NCBI GenBank assembly: GCA_903772945.1
Contig: CAICTM010000333.1
Coordinates: 1 to 64,000 of the forward strand
DNA: 64,000 nucleotides
Direction: 5' to 3'
From: Seminavis robusta
Lineage: Eukaryota; Bacillariophyta; Bacillariophyceae; Naviculales; Naviculaceae
The position numbers were made by a program, and so were the translations under genes. Position 1 is the first letter of the stretch. Each line of letters begins with the position of its first letter. Positions 11,763-22,436 of the stretch are shown piece by piece. The notes beneath the pieces were generated by a model. It was not told where the DNA came from. It searched no databases and saw nothing but the letters and a program-made list of their open reading frames with translations.

Positions 11763-12587
11763 CAATAAGTTTCAGTTCCAATACTGAAGTAGTGGACTGG
11801 ACCTCGCTGAAACCCTTCCTCAGGAACAGCGGTAGTCAGGCAGCAAGGGAGCCTTGGAGTGCCTCAGGAGTATTCCAACACCTCCAGTAGGCACCAAGCC
11901 AAGGACTTGGCCCTGTCAGTCAGACAGGAGGGCCAGCAGAGCTCTCTGCTGGGCCCTTTGGACCAGCTCACCTCAGGAGCTGGGAGCCTTCGTTATTCAA
12001 TCGTGCAGTGGCAGTCTGGGAACAGTACTATCTGCTACCTCCTACTGCTTCTGCCCGGCCTCAACAGGATAGGAATCAACTGCTGCGGTATCAAAGGGGC
12101 TACAAGCTAATCAGGATCGGTCTCAATCTTTCGTACTATTTTCTTAACTATGATAGAAAGGACAATCCTTTCTTGCTGCTTTGGCTGGAGATAAGCCAGC
12201 TGTGGGTGCTGGAGCTGTAGGCCAGCATAGCTGTTGGAGCTATCTCTGACGGGATCCAGAGCTCTCGCTCCTAAAAGTTATCGATTGTTTGTCGCTCCAA
12301 TGAATTTGTTCTCTTCCATCCGACCGGGGACAAATGAGCACCACCCGGAAATTTGGCACCATGGGAACTCCCATCAATCATCTAACCAGTGCCCTATATA
12401 GCCATTGTGAGTGTGTGATGGTATGACCAGTGAAGTGGGTCTTGGTTTCTCCGTTGATTGGGTGGATGATTCCTTTTCCTGTTAGGCACACATAATGTTT
12501 CAAAATGGGTTGCAGCATGGCGACACGTTCTTGAGGAGGTTGGATGGATCATCTTGCAGGGCGGCGAGTATTTTGTTGGTAGTGTTG
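11763..12587. repeat. 825-bp direct repeat, right copy
   Basis: Near-identical partner of 7976-8800. The few differences include GAACAGA/TACT, TTGGA/T/GCT and TGAATT(G/T)GTTC. Sequence on either side is unrelated to that flanking the left copy, so the duplication has sharp borders. Confidence 0.85.
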
Positions 12588-13543
12588 CCCACTGTAGCAG
12601 TTGTTGGCAGTGTTGAGGAATGTAGCAGTTGGCGTTTGGTGGTAGCATTTCCAGTGGCAGTGGCGGCAGCAGCCAATGTTAGTGGTAGGAACGACTGATT
12701 AATAATTTGTGTTCTTGGCTGTTGGCGGCATTTGGCAGCGACTCGCTGTAGCTGTTCTTGTTGTCACCGTAGCAGTAGATTCAATGACAGTTGACCTCAT
12801 TTGCGCCTTTTTGTGTGGACATAGACCATGGTCTCAGTCCAGTTCCAACCACTTGACTTTGTTTTCGCCGATCCCGACACTGTCCCCGTAACTACTACAG
12901 TAGCTACAGTTTCTGTCACCACTCCTCGGTTACTCATCCTGTGCACCATGGCCAATGGCCATCACATATTAAATCATCACTGTTATCCGCAGCCATGTAG
13001 CCAGTGATCCTTCCAACTGGCTCTTGATCAGAACACTAACTGTGCCATGCTAGTATTTGTACCAAAGTCTCTTTTCCACCACTTTTATTGCACGGTTTGA
13101 ACCACTCTTTCCGGCCCAGATGGCAATCGACGCTATTCATACCAATAGGCCACAGTCCTGACTGGCTTCATGTGAGTGTTTTCAATGGAGCGTTTGGCCT
13201 TTGGGTTGACTTGGGAGCGAAGGCATGGCTGTTGTGATGAAGAGTGGAAGAAGTGCTTCTTGTGAATGAATGAGTGGGGTTTTGCCTGTCTTTGTGGTAG
13301 ACAGCAATCTCAAATCGAAAGAACCGTCCGCCCAAACCACAACTGCCAGAGCCAGGATCAAGCTACAGAGTAGCTACCAGTAGCTAGCTAGCGAGAATGT
13401 CTTCGCTTTAGCTAGATCTGGAGCTCTGGTGTACGTCCAAGTAAAAGGTGTACAGCATAGCAAAGTCAACCTAATTTCTCTGGTGAGCTATTAGCTAGAG
13501 AGAATTTCGGTATCTTCATTGAAACATCCCATTTGGAGGGTTT
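12588..13543. other. Intergenic, no clear gene
   Basis: The stretch between the right direct repeat and the 3' end of LRR gene 2. It contains GTAGCAGTTG-type low-complexity sequence (12590-12780) and short CTAGCTAG palindromes near 13380. No gene is supported. Confidence 0.4.
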
Positions 13544-16500
13544 TCACCCCGCCGTGGAGTTACTCACATTCAGGTCACAAGAGGGACAATCACAGCCACA
13601 AAGCTGCGAGCAATCAACAGCCAGAATGGATGAATTGCACCATGGGTCAGGTATGGCACCTGTCAGATTTGTCCCATCCAAATATAAGTGTTGAATCGAT
13701 TGACTCCCCAGTTCCTACTCAGTTGCAAGGGGAAATACAGTAGTGAGGAGGCATGCAGCACAAGGTAGGATACTGGAGCTGTACCGAAGGAGAGCTAGGC
13801 TTACCTCCGGGATGGTTCCCGATAGCCGTTCATTGTGTCGAACACTGAAACCACCAAGGCGCAACAATCCAAGCTCACTAGGAATGATTCCTTCCAACTC
13901 ATCACCCAAAGTTAAATGCACCAAGTTTGTCAAACGTCCTATTTCAGATGGGATTGTACCTGCATGTTGTGCGCGTGAGAAGTGTTATCAGAATAGTAAC
14001 ATAGTGATTTTGTGCAGTATGACGTATTTGACACTAACCAGAAAAAGAATTCTCATGGGTGGAAAAAATCCTCAAATTGGTCATCAGTCCAATTTCTGTT
14101 GGAATACTAAATCAAATAGTTGCGGGGACACGTGTGAGGGTAGGTCCAATTAAGCAAGCAGAATCACACCACATTTGTCATCGTTTTCATACCTGCCGTC
14201 AAAGTTGCTGGAATCCAGCACAAAATCCCTCAGACTCTCCAGGCCAGGTATGATACTACCAGGAAGGCTGCCTGAAAATTGGTTGCGCCCCAACCTCAGA
14301 CTGTCAAGCCGTGTCAAGCGGAAGAGGGATGCTGGCAAAACCCCTGTCATTTCGTTCTTCATCAGTACCAACTCGACGAGCGAATTGTTGCAGAGTCCTA
14401 TCTCATGTGGAATAGTTCCCCTCAATGATGAATGTTCAATGTTCAGGACATTGATTTGATACCAGCTTTCAAACCAAACACCATGTAGCGTGCCACCCAG
14501 TTTGTCATTGTTTTGTAATATCACCAGTTTCAGATGAGACAAAAGAGCCAGTTCCCGGGGTAAAGCAGCCGCTTCCAGATTATTTGCTGAGAGGTTGAGA
14601 CGGACATACATCCCATCCTCGTCACATGTAGCCGAGCCAGGTGGGTTGCCTGTGAACCAATCGCACTCATCATCAGAGTAGGAAAGCCAAGCAGATCCTC
14701 CACCTGTCGATTGCCCCAAAATGGGTCGAGGTGGTGACACGCCCTGTCCACAAGAGCCATCGGGTGGTAGGCCTCCTCCCGGCGGTCCTCCTCCTGGCGG
14801 TCCTCCACCCGGCGGTCCTCCACCTGGCGGTCCTCCTCCTGGTGGTCCACCAGCGGGGGGACCTCCAGCTGGGGGGCCACCACCACAAGGTCCACCACTT
14901 AGAGTAGGGTCGGGACTATCTTCTGGGAGTTTTGGAGATTCTATTTCAATCATGGATCGGGGCGTCTTTCGCAGATAACTTTCGGGATAATGGTACCTTT
15001 TCGCTGTATTTCTTCCGTCCAGGTGCAACAGCCGTTGGCTAGAATTTCCATTAGAACCAGTGTTGTTGCTGTTGCTGGGTATTGCTGTTTCAGTTTGTGC
15101 TCCTTTATACCACCCATCACCTTTGGTGCTGTAATAGAGGCACGCCAAAGCAAATCTCTGCAGAAGACGCTCTTGCGAGTAGCTCTCCAGATTGGGACCC
15201 TCAGTCAACCATTGGTATGCTTGATACTGTGGGGTTGCCCCATCAACATCCTTGTTTAACACATCCAGGGTATAGTCAGGTAGATTGATGATGTAAGGAG
15301 TAGGAGTTGGAGCCATGGTTTCATTATTTGTCGTGGTGGTGCTGCTGTTGGTGTCCTCGTCCGATGGCTTATTGGACACTACCAAAACTACAACCACAAC
15401 TGACACAATCACCACCAACAGGAACATGCCACCAAGCATGGCTAATGTTTTTTTGTCCCTGCTCCTGTTGTTGCTGCTGTTGTCTAGTATTTTGCTTTCC
15501 CTCACAGGCATGGCTTGCAAGAGGAACTGTTGACTTTCGTTTATGCGCTGAGCTTCTACCAGACCCTCATCATTGCTGTCATTGATTGGGGGTGGTGGGC
15601 TCTCAACATCTTCCAGCTGATTGCCTCCTTCCACTGGCGGTGACAGGTCTTCAAGTCCAGGTCCACTCACAGCAATTGCTCCCGGACGACTGGTAGGACG
15701 TGGACGCGCCCGTGCCATGCCAGGAGTTGGTAGGGTGGCTGAGTTGGTCCCATCTCCAGCATTCTCACTCCCATGGAGAACTATGCCGGCTTTTCCTGTC
15801 GTTGATGCCGCGCTGTCCAAGAGCCTTTCGTTTTTCAGAGCCTCTGCGTGTGCAGCTTCTAGCAATGCCAGTGCTTTGTCTGCATTCGGTGACGACACAT
15901 TGGCGTCCCCAGAATTGATGGATAGCTGTCCTTTCTGGTGGTCGATATCAAGACAAAAATCGTCCACATCAATTTCCCCCGGGGTATTTGTCTTGTTGTT
16001 GCTATCCAAGAATGTTTGTAGTTTAAGAGCCTCGGCTCTGGCCGCCTCTTCCAAAGCCAAGGCTTGGTCTTGGTTCTTGGATTTTGCTGCGGGGCTGTTG
16101 CCCTTGTCATGAAATGTTTGTATCTTCAGGGCCTCGGCCCTGGCTGCTTCTTCCAGAGCCGTCCTTTGCTGAGCTGTTTGTACCTCGTTATCTCTTATTT
16201 GAACGGAAAGCTCTTGATTCTCAATGTCCCTCTCTGGGCGGATCACAGGGTTGTTGGTGCTGTTGTCCCCGCCATCGAATGTTTGTATCTTCAGGAGTTC
16301 AGCTCTGGATGCTTCTTCCAAAGCCAGTCTTTGAGGAGCTGTCCGTGCTGCTTCTGCATCCTTGATACCAATCGTACTTTCTTGTTTCTCGATGTCCACC
16401 TCTGGTTCCACCACGGGTTCGCAGGTGTTGTTTACATCATCATCATCGAACCCCCGCAGCTTCAGGGCCTCTGCTCTTGCAGCTTCTTCCAGAGTCCATG

Positions 16501-16594
16501 CTACATGTAGGTCGGTTTGTGATTGTGGCGCTTCCTCAAAGTCCCTGCTACTCCCGACCGAAGCTCTCTGTTGTTGGTTGTCTCCTGCTTCCAT
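13544..16594 (-). CDS. LRR single-pass membrane protein 2
   Basis: Four exons: 16594-14193, 14106-14039, 13959-13805 and 13714-13544, together 932 codons including the stop. All introns are GT-AG. From the N-terminus there is a cytosolic acidic region with five copies of an LEEAARAEALK(I/L)QTF-like helix motif spaced about 40-55 residues apart. A membrane span follows (about residues 380-406), then the family module around LPDYTLDVLNKD to RFALACLYYSTKGDGW (about 436-496). A Gly-Pro stalk of repeated GGPPG units comes next (about 570-615), then ECDWF with a short Cys region, LRRs of the GTIPxEIGL plant type, and the C-terminal tail LCGCDCPSC. The layout fits a cell-surface receptor or adhesion protein with extracellular LRRs. 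No kinase domain is present, so the signalling partner is unknown. It looks intact. Confidence 0.85.
14750..14890 (-). repeat. Minisatellite coding a Gly-Pro stalk (gene 2)
   Basis: Tandem units of about 15 bp (CCTCCTGGCGGTCCT-like on the plus strand) encode GGGPP-type repeats in LRR gene 2. The same tract occurs in gene 3 at about 18945-19045 with a different arrangement, so the array changes in length and composition between paralogues. Confidence 0.7.
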
Positions 16595-17720
16595 AATACA
16601 GTAGCAGTATCGGTCTTAGTTGTTCTCTATTTGTGAAAAACTCTTTGGGTGGTAGAATCATTCAATCGAATCGAATCGTTCCGTTGCTTGCTATCTATCG
16701 GTACGGTACTGTACCTGTCTATCACACGACATTGGGCATCTCTGTGCTCAACTGGTGTGTATGCGTTGTTGTGGGTTCACGGCCGCTCCCTGCGCTCACC
16801 TCGCAACTGAGTAATTTTCTATGGTCGCTTTGAAGATAGTGGGACTTCAAACATGGATGCCCGAGTGCCCCACCATAAATCTCGAAATTACACGGAACGC
16901 TCGAACTTTCCACGGCGTGGAGTCGAGTCACTGTCGATTGCTTTGACCGCAAAACCCATTGTTCCTCTCATGAGCTCATGAGGCCGTCTCGTCCACAGCG
17001 CCACAATTAAAAATCACTTTTGACGACACTGATGGTGTTCAAAGCATATTTGCTCGTCTCCAAGCATGGGCAGAATCGGATGAGCAAGCTCAATCAAAAA
17101 ACTAAAAGCCTTTTCCAGCACCTGTTTCATCGCCATTCGAAGCTGTTAATTAAACACATACATGTAACCATCCCTTTACTTTGAAGTTTCGGAAGACAAC
17201 ATGTGATGGCTGTGCCGACAGCTCAGTGTGTCAATTGATGTTGGTAGATCTACGTACACGTAACAGAATTGCTGGAGGCAGGTCTTGCTCCACCAACAGA
17301 AGCAACTGCAAAGCGAGGGGCTTCCCGGAAGGGAGGACAATGACATACGCCGTCGCGACGAAGACTTCAAAGGACGAGTATGACGACTCGTTATGCTGCT
17401 TCGTATCTTACGTTGACATCACTACACTTGCACATTTACCCATGGAAAGACCCGATTTTTCGACGGTCGTAGCTACCAGTACTTGCTAGCTCCAACTGCT
17501 GCTACTGGTCCTGGTCCCGCTGGCTACCGGCACCGGTACTACTTCTGACTTTCATTGCTGCTACCGTACCACCCAATCTCAACGATCTCTCCCATGTCTC
17601 TAGCTACCGTACAAGGAAACGACGTAGAAGAAGCAGCTTTATACCGGCACCGTCGATTCTCCTGTGAACGAACGGCATGGAAAAATTCTTGTGTCAACCT
17701 CTTCAGCCCCGGACGCTTGT
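16595..17720. other. Intergenic between LRR genes 2 and 3
   Basis: The upstream side of LRR gene 2 and the 3' flank of gene 3. Only short unconvincing frames are present. Repeats of GGTACGGTACTGTACC type lie near 16700 and CTACCGGCACCGGTACTAC near 17525. Confidence 0.4.
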
Positions 17721-20568
17721 TCACCTAGCAGTTTTGTTCCCCAAATCCTCCATGCCGCAGGAGGGACAGTCACAACCACATAGCTGAGCACAATCAATAG
17801 CAAGAATGGATGCATTGCACCATTGATCAGGAATCGTGCCTGTCAGATTTGTACCATCCACATATACATGCGGAATGAAACGATCGCCTAGTTCCTGCTC
17901 AGTTGCAAAACTGGAAATAGTGAGATTGAATAAAGCCATAAGCACCACAATAAGGCCGTGCCTCAGAACACACAAAGCTGCAACCAAGAACACACTTGTC
18001 ATACCTCAGGAATTGTACCGGATATCCCTTCATTGTGTCGGACACTGAAACCATCAAGTGTCAACAATCCCAGGTCACTGGGAATTGTCCCTTCCAAGGC
18101 ATCACCCAAGGTCAAATGAAACAAATTTGTCAATAGGCCCACTTCTGATGGGATTGTACCTACATGTTTGTGTGAGGGGACTGTAATCAACTCTGTACAT
18201 TATGTTGTGTTCTTTCCATCCACTTACCAGAAAAGGAATTGCCATGTGTTGAGAAAATGCTCAAACTTGTCATTGCCTGAATTTCTGTTGGAATACTGAA
18301 TACAAAGAGTGAAGTGAGGGTAGACAGAGTCAACTGGCTCACAGCACACCTCTCATCAGGATCTCACCTGCCACCAAAGTTGTTCCATTCTACCACAAAG
18401 ACCCTCAGACTGCCTAGACCAGACAACACATCGCCAGGAAGAGTGCCAGAAAATTTGTTTTGACTCAGCTTGAGAGTATCCAGGCGGGACAAGCTGAATA
18501 GTGAATCAGGCACCAAACCAGTCATTTGATTATTCTGCAGAACAAGAGTTACGAGGGAATTGTTGCTGAGTCCAATCGAACTAGGAATACTCCCCTTCAA
18601 GGACGATCCTTCAAAAGTTAAGACATTGATTTGATGCCAAGCTTCAAACAAAAAACTGGATAGTGTGCCTTGCAAGTTGTTGTTGCCGCCCAATTTCAAA
18701 GGTTTCATACCAGAGAGTAGCGCCAGTTCATTTGGCAAATTTGAGCTTTGCAATCCGTTGGATTCAAGGTTGAGGCGGATGTACATCCCATCCTCATCAC
18801 ATGTAGATGGACCGGGTGGGTTATTTGTAAACCAATCACACTCATCATCGAAGTAGGAAAGCCACGCTGACCCTCTACCCGGCGCTTCCCCGCCAACTGG
18901 AGGTCTCGGAGGTGGTCGGCCCTGTCCACAAGAGCCAGCAGGTGGTGGTCCTCCTCCTGGCGGTCCTCCTCCTGGCGGTCCTCCTCCTGGCGGCCCTCCA
19001 CCAGGCGGTCCTCCACCAGGCGGTCCTCCTCCTGGGGGAACCCCAGCTGGGGGGTCATTACCACAAGGTCCACCACTTCCAGTTGGGTCTGGACCATCCC
19101 CTGGGGTTTTTGGTCGGGCTATTTCTATGGATGAGCCAGGTATCGTTCCCTGAGGACTCCCTTGAATCTGTCGCATTGCAGTTCTTCTTTCTCTGCGCAA
19201 CAAGCGTTGGTTGGAATTTCCACTGGTCCCAGTGCTGTTGTTGTTGTTGTTGTCATCATCATTGTTGTTGTTTGACATTGCTGTTTGTGCTCCCTTATAC
19301 CAGGCATCACCATTGGTGCTGTAATAGAGGCATGCTAAAGCAAATCTCTGCAGAAGACGATCTAGAGAGTAGCTCTCCACATTGGGATCCTTGGTCAACC
19401 ATTGATATGCTTGATACTGTGGCGTTACCCCATCAATGTCGTTCTTGAGCACATCCAGTGTGTAGCCAGGTAGATCAAGGATATAAGGAGTAGGAGTGGG
19501 AGCCATGGTGGTTTCATTGTTATCTGTCATGATGCTGCTGGAGTCTGTGAGGGATGACTTGTTCACCACTGCCAAAGCTGTAACCACGGTTGTGATGCAC
19601 CAACATCAGCATGCCACCAAGCACGACAAACGCTCTCTTGTCTCTGATCATGTTGCTGTTGTGCAGTTCTTCACTTTCCCTCATTGGTGTGGCTTGTGAA
19701 AGGTGCTGTTGACTTTCGCTAATGGGCCGAGCTTCTACCAAACCGTCATCATCGGCGTTGTTAGGGAGAGGTTGACTTGTGATATCTTCGAGTTGATTGC
19801 TGGCTTCAACAGTTATTGTTCTCTCTCCATCATCATCATCATCATCAAATCCAGGTCCATCTACTGCAAAGGCTCCTGGGTGGCTGGTAGGATTGCGACG
19901 CGCCTCTGCTCTTCCAAGCGCTGGCAGCGAGACCATGGTGTCCAAGTTCGTTGGGTCTTCGACCGCACTCCCGCATGACGATAGCATGCCCATGGGATGT
20001 GGATATGTGGATATCCCGGCGGGGCCGTACCTCTTCTTCTTGATGACGTTTCTGTTGAGTTGTTGTTATTGAAGAGCTTTTCCATTTTCCGAACCTCTGC
20101 TCGAACGTGTTCAGCTTGTACTGGTAGCACCGCCATTGCTTTGTCCTCAATCTCTGACAATGCCTTGGCACCCTCGGAAGGAAAGGTTATTTGCATTTTC
20201 TTGTAGTCTTTGTCTTGTGCCATCTCCAAGTCGTCAAGGCAAAGATCATCCACATCGACTTCCACTGAAGCATCTGTATGTATCGTGTTGTCATTCTCCA
20301 ACAAAGTTTGCACTTTCAGAACCTCCGCTCTAGCGGCCTCTTCCAAAGCCAAGGTTTGCTTCTGGTTTTCTTCAAGTATGGTGGTGGGGCTGTTTCCATC
20401 ATCATGGAATGTTTGCACGTTGAGAACTTCTGCTGTCGCGGCTTCATCCAGAGCCAATGCTAGGTCAGTTGGGGACGCTTCCTCCAAGTCTCTGGACTCA
20501 TCGCTTTGTCCCTCACGGTTGTCCGTTGGAAGCGCTGCTTCCAAACCATGACTATTTCCAGTATCCAT
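17721..20568 (-). CDS. LRR single-pass membrane protein 3, two cancelling frameshifts
   Basis: A tandem paralogue of gene 2. Exons are 20568-18368, 18295-18228, 18159-18005 and 17894-17721; the second and third have exactly the same lengths (68 and 155 nt) as in gene 2. I chose ATG at 20568 because the frame upstream lacks an ATG. The N-terminal region has three ALEEAARAEVLKVQT-like helix motifs, then a membrane span near 19570-19640, the LPGYTLDVLKNDIDG module, a Gly-Pro stalk, LRRs and the LCGCDCPSC tail. Exon 1 changes frame near 20035 and again near 19590. The second change, inside the membrane span, looks like one missing base. The two shifts cancel, and total exon length is a multiple of three. 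Either two consensus errors of opposite sign or a decaying gene would explain this. Confidence 0.75.
18945..19045 (-). repeat. Minisatellite coding a Gly-Pro stalk (gene 3)
   Basis: Tandem 15-bp units encode GGGPP repeats, homologous in position to the tract in gene 2 but with fewer irregular units. Confidence 0.7.
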
Positions 20569-20993
20569 CTCGAGGCTAGATTGTGAAGTGAAAATCTCTT
20601 CTTGATGGAAAAGTGGAGCAATGTTTTCAGCTGGAACCCTGGAAGGGCGTTGTGGTGTTGTCAATGAGAAGGAGTGGTGTCCCCCCGTCACTCGTTTTCC
20701 TTTGCTGTGTCTGAGTGGTTTTCGCTGCTTTGGATATCGCAGCTGAGCCGAGTTGCATCGGACTCCTTATTACAGGCCATTCGACTCTCCTCCAACCTCC
20801 AAGCAGTTTCCGTCTCCGTTGCTGCGCTCGTACAGTCGTAATTTTGTGCACGCAAATATAAATAAATGACATGGCATCTATTTAGTTATCGGAGCACTTT
20901 GCCCTCGCCGAACCTTTTAGTTGATCTGGAAGAACAAGACCAAAAGGTCTGGCCAAACAACAGAAACGTTCCATCAAACCAAAAGTTGTGAAC

Positions 20994-21705
20994 ATGCTCG
21001 TTGCCGCCTTGTTGATCGTGGTTGTCATTGTTGCGATCGTGTTAGTTCCAAAGATCGAAAAACTTCGATTTCGAACGGGATACCGACGGTGACACTGGAT
21101 CATTTGACTGGATCTCTACCCTCCGAGATTGGCCTTTGGTCAGACCTTGGGGAATTGAATTTGATGGAAAACCTGTTCAAAGGAAGTATCCCACATCAAT
21201 TCTCCAATCTATCAAAGCTTACCAGTTTGAATCTCAACCGCAACAGATTCACACATCTTCCTGGTGCTTCATTATCAGGACTTTCAAGCTTGGTGCTGTT
21301 TGATGCAGTTGGTAATTCATTTGCCGGAAAACTACCATCTGAAGTGGGTCAGATAGCAAGTCTGAAAGCATTGTCACTTCATAGCAACTTCTTCACGGGA
21401 GAAATCCCAACAGAGTTTGGGTTGCTGACACATTTGGAGTTTCTATCCTTGGGAGACAATGATTTCCAATCCACACTGCCAAGTGAGCTAGGTTTGCTCC
21501 CAATGAATGTGACTTTTTCTGTCAAGGGTATCCGAAACCTTGTCGGCGCTATCCCTGTTGAGCTAGGGATGAGGCCTCTCCAGAATGTGTACCTTCAGGG
21601 GACGGGTTTGACTGGAACCATCCCGTCTCTTTGGTGCAACACAACAAAGGAGCTCGTCTTTGATTGCTCACCGAGCCTTGTGACTGCCCTTGCTCACGCG
21701 TTTAG
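20994..21705 (+). pseudogene. Truncated LRR gene 4 remnant
   Basis: A plus-strand LRR gene, divergent from gene 3. An ATG at 20994 opens a strongly hydrophobic span (MLVAALLIVVVIVAIVLV), but this frame closes within about 35 codons. The LRRs (LTGSLPSEIGLWSDL through LVGAIPVELGM and LTGTIPSLWCN) are in another frame from about 21060. The final Cys tail (CDCPCSRV, stop at 21703-21705) is in a third. The long N-terminal region and the conserved YTLxVL module found in genes 2, 3 and 5 are missing. It is therefore best read as a shortened, decaying copy. It lies head to tail with gene 5, which is its closest neighbour in LRR wording. Confidence 0.65.
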
Positions 21706-22436
21706 CTTGATTGCTCCCGCCCGTGTTCTCGTGGTTGCCCGTTGCCCGCCAGCTTCCAGTTGCAGTTACAAGTCAAGGAACAGATGGGAGCATGGTTGGT
21801 TAGTTATCGGGCAGCAGGTGGCTGGTTCGTGGTTCGTGGTTCGTGGTGGCCACTTTTTCACTTTTTGGTGATAAAGCGATAAAGCAGGGTCCATCGGTTT
21901 GTGTTCTTGCAGGAAGATAGGTAGATGCGGTAAACATAATGTTTGATATTTTATAACATATTCAAAGGAAACTATAGTTTTAACCCTAAAGTTTACCCGA
22001 ATCACCCAGCTAAACTGTCTTCCAGTCCCCAAACGACCTCCTTATGAGTACAGAAACTATTATAGTACAGCGCCAATTGCAAGCTTAATTAATTATTAAT
22101 TAAGCGATGCAAGATACTAGTCTGGAGCATGACTGGAGCATAAATGTAAGATACAGCTGTACTCGAGTAATTAATTACTTTTTTTTTAAAGCATTCGCTT
22201 CTTTAAACCGCAAGAGCTCCGGTGATTAAACCTTACCAGTACACTTGTAAATGTGTTAACCTTTTTTACAATATTGCTCAGAGCCACGCTTCTGCAACCT
22301 GCGACCTGCAACCTGCAACTGAAAAACTGAAAACCAACTCGCACATTCCTTCTTTTAGCTCTCACAAAGCTCAACAGCGATCCTTTTTGCTCACGGTATC
22401 TCCTTTTGGCATCAACCCTCAGCAGGCAACAGAGAA
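21706..22436. other. Intergenic upstream of LRR gene 5
   Basis: An AT-rich stretch. A perfect palindrome-like AATTAATTATTAATTAA lies at about 22086-22102. Presumably this holds the promoter of gene 5. No gene is seen. Confidence 0.4.

Noticed and set aside
7976-12587. Reading the 825-bp repeats as ordinary LTRs
   Set aside because: No TG...CA ends, no purine tract or primer-site pattern I could recognise, and no target duplication; kept as an unclassified repeat-bounded unit.
14721-14978. Plus-strand Gly-Pro-rich frame opposite LRR gene 2
   Set aside because: It is the antisense reading of the GGGPP minisatellite, which reads as Gly-Pro on both strands.
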